This document shows, in pieces, positions 52,007-60,429 of a DNA stretch of 64,000 nt. The notes under the pieces are model-generated. The model was not told the origin of the DNA, did no database searches, and saw nothing but the letters and a program-made list of their open reading frames with translations. Position numbers and translations under genes: made by a program. The stretch is from positions 452,163-516,162 of the forward strand of contig JANINS010000004.1 of the NCBI GenBank assembly GCA_024508725.1. Direction: 5' to 3'. The first letter of the stretch is position 1; every line of letters begins with the position of its first letter. The DNA comes from Chitinophagaceae bacterium. GTDB lineage: Bacteria > Bacteroidota > Bacteroidia > Chitinophagales > Chitinophagaceae.

Positions 52007-53185
52007 ATGAGTACAGCAACACAATTGATCCACAGCATTCCGGTAGATGAACAAACAGGTGCTATTTCTGTTCCGATTTACCAAACATCAACATTCGTAC
52101 AGGAAGCTCCTGGTGTAAATAAGGGGTATGATTATGCCAGAACAGGAAATCCTACACGAGCCACTTTAGAGAACATTATTGCACAACTTGAACGAGGCAA
52201 AGTTGGTATTGCTTTCGGTAGTGGATTAGCAGCAATAGATTCTGTTTTAAAATTATTGAAAGCAGGAGATGAGATTCTTGCCGTCGATGATATTTATGGT
52301 GGAGCTTTTAGACTGTTCACGCACATCTATGAGAAGTTTGGCATCACGGTAAACTATGTTGATACAACCAATGCGGAGAATGTTTTTAATGCGATAACAG
52401 CAAAAACAAAACTGATCTGGATCGAAACGCCAACCAATCCAACATTGAAAATATCAGACATTGCTGCGATAGCAAAGATCGCTAAAGCCAATCGGTGTTT
52501 ACTTTGCGTGGATAATACTTTTGCTTCACCGGCCTTACAACAACCTCTTACATTGGGAGCTGATATTGTAGTGCACAGTGCTACAAAATATCTGGGTGGG
52601 CATAGTGATCTTATCGCTGGACTTGTTGTTACAAGAGATGAAGAACTTGGCACTAAGATCAAATTCATACAAAATGCCAGCGGAGCAATTCTTTCTCCTT
52701 TTGATAGCTGGCTTGTCATAAGAGGAATTGAAACCTTACACCTGAGAGTAAAACAACATTGCGAAAATGCGTTGGCCGTTGCTGCATACCTTGAAACACA
52801 TCCTTCTGTTGAAAAAGTTTTTTATCCTGGCTTACCAACACATCCCAATTACGATATCGCTGTAAAGCAAAGCAAAGGTTTTGGTGGTATTGTTTCATTC
52901 ACACTTAAGAATGATACAGAAGAAGCTGCAGTGAAATTGGTAACCTCAACCAAATATTTCAAACTTGCAGAAAGCCTTGGTGGAGTGAAAAGTTTGCTTT
53001 GCCATCCGGCAAATATGACGCACAAATCCATTCCTGCAGAGAAAAGAAGAGCGGCAGGTGTAGCCGATAGCCTGATCCGTTTGAGTGTTGGTCATGAAGA
53101 TGCAGCAGACTTGATCAATGACCTGGAACAGGCACTCCAAAAAGTAACAACTACATCTTTTCAGCAGCAAGCTGCGACTGTTTAA
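52007..53185 (+). CDS. metB: Trans-sulfuration PLP enzyme, probably cystathionine gamma-synthase
   Basis: 392 residues of the Cys/Met metabolism PLP family: YDYARTGNPTRATLE, IAFGSGLAAIDSVLKLL, VDDIYGGAFRLF, VDNTFASPALQQP (Asp169) and the PLP lysine in HSATKYLGGHSD (Lys194). Control by a SAM riboswitch argues for methionine synthesis, so cystathionine gamma-synthase or a homoserine-ester sulfhydrylase is more likely than cystathionine lyase. Residues alone do not settle which acyl-homoserine is used. Followed 18 bases later by homoserine dehydrogenase. Confidence 0.88.
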   Translation: MSTATQLIHSIPVDEQTGAISVPIYQTSTFVQEAPGVNKGYDYARTGNPTRATLENIIAQLERGKVGIAFGSGLAAIDSVLKLLKAGDEILAVDDIYGGAFRLFTHIYEKFGITVNYVDTTNAENVFNAITAKTKLIWIETPTNPTLKISDIAAIAKIAKANRCLLCVDNTFASPALQQPLTLGADIVVHSATKYLGGHSDLIAGLVVTRDEELGTKIKFIQNASGAILSPFDSWLVIRGIETLHLRVKQHCENALAVAAYLETHPSVEKVFYPGLPTHPNYDIAVKQSKGFGGIVSFTLKNDTEEAAVKLVTSTKYFKLAESLGGVKSLLCHPANMTHKSIPAEKRRAAGVADSLIRLSVGHEDAADLINDLEQALQKVTTTSFQQQAATV

Positions 53186-53203
53186 TCAACTAAAATTAAC
53201 AAC

Positions 53204-54454
53204 ATGTCTAAACAACTCAACATAGGTCTCTTCGGCTTCGGTGTAGTAGGAGAGGGACTTTACAAAGTATTGCAACAAACACCAACACTCAATGCTTCTA
53301 TCAGTAAAGTGGTGATCAAACATCCTGAAAAGAAAAGATCAGCTCCTGCATCGTTATTTTCTACGGAAGCGAATGATATTTTAAATGATGAATCTATCAA
53401 TGTTATTGTGGAATTGATAGATGATGCAGATGCAGCTTATCATATCATCACTTCAGCTTTGAAGAAAGGAAAAAATGTTGTCAGTGCAAATAAAAAATGT
53501 ATTGCGAATCACCTTGAAGAATTATTGGATCTGCAAAGATCAACCGGAGCAACACTGTTATACGAAGCTGCCGCCTGTGCATCTATTCCGGTGATACGAA
53601 ACCTGGAAGAATATTATGACAATGATCTGTTGCAGGGTGTAAAAGGAATCATCAACGGATCAACCAATTATATCCTCACCAGGATGACAAAAGACAAGCT
53701 CGATTTTAATCATGCTTTGTTGCAGGCTCAGCAGCTGGGATTTGCAGAATCAGATCCTTCACTCGATATTAATGGAACTGATGCACTTAATAAACTCACT
53801 ATTTTGTTGCTCCACTCATATGGAATAGCAACAGAGCCGAAAGAGTTATTGCATACCGGTATTCAGAATGTTTATTCGGCCGACATCAATGTGGCAAAAG
53901 AGAAAGGGTGGCAGGTAAAACTCATTGCTGGTGCTGCCAAACTCAAAAATGGGAAAGTGAATGCATTTGTGTTGCCTCAATTCGTTCCATCATCATCATT
54001 ACTGTATAATGTACATGATGAATTCAATGGAGCTTTGATACAAAGCGGATTGGCAGATGAACAATTCTTCTACGGAAAAGGAGCAGGAAGTTTTCCAACA
54101 GCTTCTGCTGTATTGAGTGATATCTCAGCACTTCGTTATCAATATAAATACGAGTACAAAAAATATTATCGTGAACAAGAATCTAGTTTAACTACCAATA
54201 TTTACCTGAAAGTTTATGTGAGCTTTAATCGTGTGCAACAACTAAATAAAGATGGATTTGAGTGGATAGAAGAATGGCATAATGGTCAGGATAGGAATTA
54301 TGTTATCGGGGTGATCCATCAGCAGAAATTATTAGCTGATGATTGGTGGAAACAACCTGGTGTATCCTTGATATTAACTCCCGAACCTTTTGTTGAAGAT
54401 ATCCAACTCCGCAAGGTGAAACAGAAGAGTCTTGAACTGGCTGGCGTGTTGTAG
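53204..54454 (+). CDS. hom: Homoserine dehydrogenase
   Basis: 416 residues. NAD(P) domain IGLFGFGVVGEGLYKVLQ; catalytic domain with VSANKKCIA, LLYEAAACASIPVIRNLE, GIINGSTNYILTRMT, LGFAESDPSLDINGTDALNK and KGAGSFPTASAVLSDI. It makes homoserine from aspartate semialdehyde, the carbon skeleton for methionine. There is no aspartokinase fused to it. The C-terminal 90 residues are divergent and not clearly an ACT domain. Shares the SAM-controlled message with the preceding gene. Confidence 0.92.
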   Translation: MSKQLNIGLFGFGVVGEGLYKVLQQTPTLNASISKVVIKHPEKKRSAPASLFSTEANDILNDESINVIVELIDDADAAYHIITSALKKGKNVVSANKKCIANHLEELLDLQRSTGATLLYEAAACASIPVIRNLEEYYDNDLLQGVKGIINGSTNYILTRMTKDKLDFNHALLQAQQLGFAESDPSLDINGTDALNKLTILLLHSYGIATEPKELLHTGIQNVYSADINVAKEKGWQVKLIAGAAKLKNGKVNAFVLPQFVPSSSLLYNVHDEFNGALIQSGLADEQFFYGKGAGSFPTASAVLSDISALRYQYKYEYKKYYREQESSLTTNIYLKVYVSFNRVQQLNKDGFEWIEEWHNGQDRNYVIGVIHQQKLLADDWWKQPGVSLILTPEPFVEDIQLRKVKQKSLELAGVL

Positions 54455-54468
54455 TTTTGGTTTATGCG

Positions 54469-54494
54469 GCTCAGCTGAAAGGCTGAGCTTTTTT
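54469..54494 (+). terminator. Terminator after the methionine operon
   Basis: GCTCAGC pairs with GCTGAGC around a TGAAAG loop, followed by six T. Confidence 0.85.
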
Positions 54495-55014
54495 AGTATT
54501 GATAATTTACCACCTCGATACCCATTACATAATCTTCCTGAACAATTCCATTTCCAAGATCAACATCTTCTTCTTTAAGGATATGAAATCCTCTTTTTTC
54601 ATAGAAGAATTTAGCAGGATTGAACCTGTTTACATTCAGGATAAAACTTTTTGCTCCTTGTGATTTGGCCAGATCAACAGCATAATTCATTAATTCTTTT
54701 CCCGCTCCCGTTTTTTGTACACCAGGAAGCACATAAAGTTTATTGAGTTTAAATGTCGTTTCATCATACCTGCTCACAGCTCCAAAGCCAATCGCAGTAT
54801 TGTTTAGCGCAGCAATAAAAAACTGCTGACCTTCATTCATCTGCTGTTGCAAAGCTTCGGCTGAATAAAAAAAGGAAAGCATATAATTCAGTGCTTTTTC
54901 GGTAAGAATTTCTTTATAAGCCGATGGCCATGTTTTATAAGCAATATCCTGTATTGCCTGGATATCAAACTGCGTGGCTTTCCGAATCGAGAGAAGTGAG
55001 TTTTGATCTTTCAT
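54493..55014 (-). CDS. GNAT-family N-acetyltransferase
   Basis: 173 residues: IRKATQFDIQAIQDIAYKTW at the start, the acetyl-CoA stretch KLYVLPGVQKTGAGKELMNY and the end FYEKRGFHILKEEDVDLG. This is a single GNAT domain, cytoplasmic. The substrate cannot be read. The gene begins inside the end of the PrsW gene (about 50 bases overlap), so the two are co-transcribed. Confidence 0.85.
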   Translation of the reverse strand: MKDQNSLLSIRKATQFDIQAIQDIAYKTWPSAYKEILTEKALNYMLSFFYSAEALQQQMNEGQQFFIAALNNTAIGFGAVSRYDETTFKLNKLYVLPGVQKTGAGKELMNYAVDLAKSQGAKSFILNVNRFNPAKFFYEKRGFHILKEEDVDLGNGIVQEDYVMGIEVVNYQY

Positions 55015-55723
55015 TGATCAGTCGAGACAGTTTTTCCTGCTGCCTTATTGCCTTCAAAGATAATCGTATGGCAACGTAGTACGAAAGCAGTGCTCCGCTG
55101 ATAAGCAATGCACCGGAAATGTATTGTGTTACGGTTTTGTTCTCTGCAAGGAAAAGAAAACTGTCATATATGCCATGGAAGAAAAGTGCTAACAGTAATC
55201 CCTGCAAAGAATAAATTCTTCTTTTATGTAAACTGAATTTTGCCAAGCCTATATAATAGCCCATCAATACAGCAAAAGCAGCATGTGCAGGAACACTTAA
55301 GAACATTCTCATCAATCCTGTGTTGAAGCCATGCATAAAAACATATCCTGCATTTTCAACAGTTGCAAATCCCATACTCACCATTACCGAATAAACAATT
55401 CCATCGAAGGGCTCGTCGAAAGATTTTAATCGAAAACAAAACTTCCTGACTATAATGAATTTCAATCCTTCTTCAGTGAGTGCAATTACAAAAAACGATT
55501 GAAAGATGACATTGATAAATGATGGTATCTGAGCTTCACCAAAAGTTTGTGCGATAAATCGTGATGCAATTGTCTCCACAAAAATGCACGGAATGGCTGC
55601 CAACATACCAAAGATGAAGCTAACCAGCAGCAATGCAATAGGCTCACGGTTGTATTTATCTCTCAGGTAAATGAAAAGGCAGATCAGAAAACCCGGTGCT
55701 ATGGAAAGCAATAAAAGGTCCAT
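54965..55723 (-). CDS. PrsW-family intramembrane glutamic protease
   Basis: 252 residues with seven or eight membrane helices. The conserved acidic pair EEGLKFIIV and the ENAGYVF and SVPAHAAFAVLMGYYIG blocks are the PrsW active-site motifs. In Bacillus PrsW clips an anti-sigma factor; here there is no sigma/anti-sigma pair nearby, so the target is unknown. ATG 55723 gives a hydrophobic start; the longer version from 55753 is less likely. Confidence 0.88.
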   Translation of the reverse strand: MDLLLLSIAPGFLICLFIYLRDKYNREPIALLLVSFIFGMLAAIPCIFVETIASRFIAQTFGEAQIPSFINVIFQSFFVIALTEEGLKFIIVRKFCFRLKSFDEPFDGIVYSVMVSMGFATVENAGYVFMHGFNTGLMRMFLSVPAHAAFAVLMGYYIGLAKFSLHKRRIYSLQGLLLALFFHGIYDSFLFLAENKTVTQYISGALLISGALLSYYVAIRLSLKAIRQQEKLSRLINERSKLTSLDSESHAV

Positions 55724-55836
55724 GTGCTTGATATACAGGAAAAACAATGCCAAAGGAGGAAGAAAGAGGTAAGAAGTATGCAGTTAGACTATGACTGCTA
55801 AATGTCAATTCTGAATTACTTCATATTCGTTCTTAC

Positions 55837-58461
55837 TTATAAATTAGAAAGACTTTCTTCTATAGTTTTAATTCTTGCTTCTGCGTCAGCTTGTTTTTTG
55901 CGTTCCAGTTCTACCACTTCTGGTTTTGCGTTTTGTACAAACCGCTCATTGCTGAGTTTTTTCACCACACTACCAAGGAAGTTCTTTTGATAATCGAGAT
56001 CTTTCAGCAGTTCCTCTTTCAAAGCACCTGCGTCAAGTGCTTTTCCTGTTTCGATAAAGAACTTGTCTTTTTCAACTGCAACAACAATACTGTTTGGAAC
56101 TGCATCTGATGTAAAAGAAATTGAAGCGTTTACTTGTTTGCCCAGAATATGTTCAATCGCTTTATACTGCTGCTCTGTATTTGTTTGAATATGGAGTTTC
56201 ACTTCATCTTTCGGCTTCAATTGATTTTTTGCACGAGCCTCACGAATAGATGTGATCACTTTTTTCAATAATTCACCTTCAGTAAGAACAGATGCGTTGA
56301 TCGTTTCAACCGATCTGAATTGTTTTACGCAGAGATCATCAGCTTGTGTTTTGATCGTATGGTACAATTCTTCAGTAATAAATGGCATGTAAGGATGCAG
56401 TAATTGCATCAGTTGCTCGAAGAACTCAACGGTTTTATTGTAAACTGCCGATTCAATAGGTTGTTCAAAACCAGGCTTCACCCATTCCAGGTACCAGCTA
56501 CAGAAATCATCCCAGATAAGTGAATAAATGGTTTTCAAAGCTTCGCTAAGCCTGAATTGCTTCATTAGTCCATCAACTTCTGTTCTTACTTCGTTCAAAC
56601 GATTTTCGAACCATGTAATGGCAAAGTTGCCGGATGTTTTATCAAGACTTACAGCAAGTTTTTTCCCTTCCCACATCTTGATCAGCTTCAAAGCATTCCA
56701 CATCTTGTTGTTAAAATTCCTTCCTTGTTCAAGGCTGGCTTCATCAAACAATAAGTCATTACCTGCAGGTGAAGAGATCATGATCCCGAAACGAACGGCA
56801 TCTGCACCATATTTATCGATCAGTTCTAAAAGGTCAGGTGAGTTACCAAGGCTCTTACTCATCTTTCTACCTTGCTTATCTCTCACCATACCGGTGAAAT
56901 AAACATGCTCGAAGGGTTTTTCATTCCTGTATTGCATTCCAGCCATCACCATTCTTGCAACCCAGAAGAAAATGATATCCTGTCCTGTAACCAATACAGA
57001 AGTAGGATAGTAGTAATTGATCTCTTTGTTATTTGGTTCGTTGATGCCATTAAACACTTCGATCGGCCACAGCCATGATGAGAACCATGTGTCAAGAACA
57101 TCATCATCTTGTTTCAGTCGACCATCAACCGTTGAAGGTTGATCGAAACGTTCCGCATAAAGTGAATAGGCTTCCGTTTCATTTTCTGCTACAACGAAAT
57201 TGCCTTTATCATCATACCAGGCCGGAATTCTTTGTCCCCACCACAGCTGGCGAGAAATACACCAGTCTTTTACATTCTCTAACCAATATTTATAAGTGGC
57301 TAAAAACTTATCGCCTGGATGTATCTGTATTCTTCCTTCAACAACTTCTTTCAAAGCCGGCTCCGCAAGTTCTTTCATCTTCACGAACCACTGAGTTGAG
57401 ATCCTTGGTTCAACAACAGCATTTGTTCTTTGCGAAAAGCCAAGACGGGTTGTGTATTCTTCTTCTTTATACAGCAAACCTTCTGCAGCGAGTTGTTCAA
57501 CAGCTTTTTTTCTTGCCTCAAAGCGATCCAATCCAACAAAAACCTGTGCAGCTTCGCTGAGTGTTCCGTCTTCATTCAATGTATCAACCACTTCAAGGTT
57601 GTGTTTCAATCCAAGATTATAGTCGTTGATGTCGTGAGCCGGTGTAACTTTCAAAGCACCGGTACCAAATTCTTTATCTACGTATTCATCAAAGATGATC
57701 GGCACTTTTCTGTTAATCAAAGGAACGATGGCATGCTTTCCTTTCAGGTGAGCATAACGTTCGTCTGTTGGATTTACACAAATGGCAGTATCGCCCATGA
57801 TCGTTTCCGGACGTTGCGTTGCAATAACAATATATTCATCGTTATCAGCGATCTTGTATTTAACATGATAGAGTTTACCAGTGATCTCTTTGTACTCCAC
57901 TTCTTCATCACTCAAAGCAGTTTTCGCTGAAGGATCCCAGTTGATCATTCTTGCGCCACGATAGATCAACCCTTTTTCATACAGATCAATAAACACTTTG
58001 ATCACTGCTTTGTAATAATGATCATCCATGGTAAAATTTACCCGATCCCAATCAACACTGCAACCAAGCCTTTCAATTTGATTATAAATGATGCCACCGT
58101 ATTTGTCTTTCCATTCAAAAGCATACTTTAAAAACTCTTCACGACTCAGTTTGTTCTTATCAATGCCTTTTTCTTTCAACATCTGAACCACTTTGGCTTC
58201 AGTAGCAATAGAAGCATGATCACTGCCAGGAACCCAGCATGCATTAAAACCTGTCATCCTTGCTTTGCGAACAAGAATGTCCTGCACGGTTTCATTCAAA
58301 GTATGACCCATGTGCAGCACACCGGTAACATTTGGTGGCGGGATGACGACAGTAAAAGCTTTCCGCTCATCGGGAACGCTTTTAAAATAACCTTTCTGTT
58401 TCCAATGTTCCGTCCATTTAAGTTCAACCTGTTCGGGGATATAATTTTTGCTCAGTTCCAT
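55837..58461 (-). CDS. valS: Valine--tRNA ligase
   Basis: 874 residues, class Ia synthetase. VIPPPNVTGVLHMGHTLN holds the HIGH signature (HMGH, 50-53); PGSDHASIATEAKV and the KMSKSLGNSPD signature follow; an editing domain (RPETIMGDTAICVN) sits in between. The C-terminal 60 residues form the coiled-coil arm (DLDYQKNFLGSVVKKLSNER) of ValRS. Charges tRNA-Val and edits threonine. Monocistronic on the minus strand, 83 bases beyond the prsW-like gene start. Confidence 0.97.
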   Translation of the reverse strand: MELSKNYIPEQVELKWTEHWKQKGYFKSVPDERKAFTVVIPPPNVTGVLHMGHTLNETVQDILVRKARMTGFNACWVPGSDHASIATEAKVVQMLKEKGIDKNKLSREEFLKYAFEWKDKYGGIIYNQIERLGCSVDWDRVNFTMDDHYYKAVIKVFIDLYEKGLIYRGARMINWDPSAKTALSDEEVEYKEITGKLYHVKYKIADNDEYIVIATQRPETIMGDTAICVNPTDERYAHLKGKHAIVPLINRKVPIIFDEYVDKEFGTGALKVTPAHDINDYNLGLKHNLEVVDTLNEDGTLSEAAQVFVGLDRFEARKKAVEQLAAEGLLYKEEEYTTRLGFSQRTNAVVEPRISTQWFVKMKELAEPALKEVVEGRIQIHPGDKFLATYKYWLENVKDWCISRQLWWGQRIPAWYDDKGNFVVAENETEAYSLYAERFDQPSTVDGRLKQDDDVLDTWFSSWLWPIEVFNGINEPNNKEINYYYPTSVLVTGQDIIFFWVARMVMAGMQYRNEKPFEHVYFTGMVRDKQGRKMSKSLGNSPDLLELIDKYGADAVRFGIMISSPAGNDLLFDEASLEQGRNFNNKMWNALKLIKMWEGKKLAVSLDKTSGNFAITWFENRLNEVRTEVDGLMKQFRLSEALKTIYSLIWDDFCSWYLEWVKPGFEQPIESAVYNKTVEFFEQLMQLLHPYMPFITEELYHTIKTQADDLCVKQFRSVETINASVLTEGELLKKVITSIREARAKNQLKPKDEVKLHIQTNTEQQYKAIEHILGKQVNASISFTSDAVPNSIVVAVEKDKFFIETGKALDAGALKEELLKDLDYQKNFLGSVVKKLSNERFVQNAKPEVVELERKKQADAEARIKTIEESLSNL

Positions 58462-58595
58462 GCTTCAGCCAAAATAATAGTGGGCTGCAAAACTAAGGAA
58501 AAGCAATCTTGGCAGTGAGGGTAAATAGCTTATTATCCCGTTTTTTACAGGAAAAGCTGGTGATCAGGCAGCAGGAAAATGGACGAGGTTGTCAA

Positions 58596-58718
58596 TTAAA
58601 GGAATGTGATCTTCCATTGAATGTAAGATACTAAAGCAAGGATCGCAAAAATAGCAAAAGCGATCAGGCTGTTCTTCATGGTTTCACTCAGTTGAAACCT
58701 GGCAGATGTTCTTTCCAT
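58596..58718 (-). CDS. Small single-pass membrane protein, function unknown
   Basis: A 40-residue frame from ATG 58718: MERTSARFQLSETMKNSL, then the membrane helix IAFAIFAILALVSYIQW and a short tail KITFL. Charged start, one clean 17-20 residue hydrophobic segment and a stop: the form of a small membrane protein. An internal ATG (codon 14) would leave only the helix. It is isolated in the 497-base gap between valS and the exonuclease gene; the remaining bases of the gap (58719-58958) show nothing I can name. Confidence 0.5.
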   Translation of the reverse strand: MERTSARFQLSETMKNSLIAFAIFAILALVSYIQWKITFL

Positions 58719-58958
58719 GGTGCAATCGTTTAAAGGTGATCGAAACATCATCCATAGGATAACTCATCCTGTCTGTAAGCCTTGATTCCTGATTGTTTTT
58801 AGAAGGGATTCTAAAAATAGGAACACCTGTTGAATTTTTCAAATATATCTGCAAGTATTTTCCTGTTCAGTTTTCCACAGAACTCATCCATTAGACAATG
58901 GCAAAAAAGTTATGCTTCTGCAGATATTTTTTCATCCGAATAACAGAATTTCGTCGCT

Positions 58959-60266
58959 GTGTATGCCATTGTTGACATAGAAACGACCGGAACGCATGCC
59001 AGTGGAAACGGCATTACCGAAATCGCTATCATTCTTCATGATGGTAAAGAAGTGGAAGGCAGGTTTCAAACGCTTATCAATCCACAAGCTTCCATCCCGA
59101 AATATGTTTCTACCTTAACCGGTATTACTGACCGCATGGTGGCAGATGCTCCGCTGTTCAGGGAAGTAGCACCGAATATTCATTCGTTATTGAAGGGAAG
59201 AATTTTTGTAGCACACAACGTCAATTTCGATTATACTTTTTTGCGTAGCCAGTTAAAAGATGCCGGAATTGACTGGCAATCGAGAAAGCTGTGTACGATC
59301 AGGATGGCGAAAAAGGCTTTTCCAGGATTAAAACGATATGGTTTAGGGCATTTGTGTGATCATTTTGGTATCGATAATGTTCAAAGACACAGGGCAACCG
59401 GCGATGCTTTGGCAACCACCACACTTTTTGAAATGGTACTTGCCAAAGGTGGAGAGCAGATGATTAAGGATTTTCTGAAGAAAGAAAATCGCCAGCAGAC
59501 CTTACCTCCGAATGTGCCGGAGCAGCAGGTAAAAAATCTGCCTTACGAACCTGGTGTGTATTATTTCCATGATGCGAAGGGAAAGGTGATCTATGTTGGT
59601 AAAGCAAAATGCCTGAGGCAAAGAGTCATCAGTCACTTTACAGGGCTTGATACAGGAAAGAAAAGACAAGCTTTCTTAAAAGATATCCATTCGATCAGTT
59701 ACAATATTTGTGCTACAGAGTTTACCGCTTCTATCTTAGAAAGTGTCGAGATCAAACGTTTATGGCCGGCGTATAATTACAGCCAGAAACGTTTTGAACA
59801 ACTATGGGGAATTTATTTGTTCGAAGATGGAAGAGGTTACATGAGATTAGCTGTAGATAAAAAACGAAAATATTTGGAACCTATTGCCAGCTTTGGTTTG
59901 ATGGCAGATGCCCACCGAACACTATGGCAATTGGTAAGAAGATTTGAACTGCATGCAGGATTGTGTTTCCTTGATAAAACCCAAAATGATGATCTGCCGG
60001 AAGTGATGGTGTATAATGCCAAAGTTCAGCAGGCATTGGATTGGTTAAAAACACAAAAAGAAACTTTCGCAATAAAAGAGAAGGAGAGTTGTGTGTTGGT
60101 GGAAGATGGAAAGTTTTATGGAATGGGAAAGTTGAAAGATGCTAGCATCGCTGATATCAGTTCACTCAAAGAAAAACTCACACCTTATCCTGAGAATGAA
60201 GTGATCAAATCGATGATCAGGCAATATGTGGAAAGATACCCGGCAAAAGTGATGAAGTTTGCATAA
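58959..60266 (+). CDS. DEDDh exonuclease fused to a GIY-YIG nuclease domain
   Basis: 435 residues. Residues 1-165 are a DnaQ-like exonuclease with AIVDIETTG, HNVNFDYTFL and HRATGDALATTTL carrying the DEDDh acids. Residues 195-280 are a GIY-YIG domain as in UvrC/Cho (LPYEPGVYYFHDAKGKVIYV, GKAKCLRQRVISHF, ASILESVEIKRLWPAYN). The rest is a helical tail. The domain order is the DNA polymerase epsilon-like/UvrC-like fusion seen in several phyla; a role in repair incision with end trimming is likely. The GTG at 58959 is the only start that keeps the first strand. Confidence 0.85.
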   Translation: MYAIVDIETTGTHASGNGITEIAIILHDGKEVEGRFQTLINPQASIPKYVSTLTGITDRMVADAPLFREVAPNIHSLLKGRIFVAHNVNFDYTFLRSQLKDAGIDWQSRKLCTIRMAKKAFPGLKRYGLGHLCDHFGIDNVQRHRATGDALATTTLFEMVLAKGGEQMIKDFLKKENRQQTLPPNVPEQQVKNLPYEPGVYYFHDAKGKVIYVGKAKCLRQRVISHFTGLDTGKKRQAFLKDIHSISYNICATEFTASILESVEIKRLWPAYNYSQKRFEQLWGIYLFEDGRGYMRLAVDKKRKYLEPIASFGLMADAHRTLWQLVRRFELHAGLCFLDKTQNDDLPEVMVYNAKVQQALDWLKTQKETFAIKEKESCVLVEDGKFYGMGKLKDASIADISSLKEKLTPYPENEVIKSMIRQYVERYPAKVMKFA

Positions 60267-60429
60267 TTAATTATTACTGTTCGTGGATAACTTCTGATCT
60301 GTTACAATCCAATAGAATACAACGTAATATTGGTTTGTACTATTACATTCCCGTGAAGTTCATTTTACCAATTTTTTCTTTTTCATTCTTGCTGCTACAT
60401 TCGCATCCCTCAAAATTTTCAGAACAGGT

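Noticed and set aside
57075-57930. Plus-strand frames of 161 and 166 codons within valS
   Set aside because: They lie opposite the conserved valyl-tRNA synthetase core and have no start context or family resemblance.
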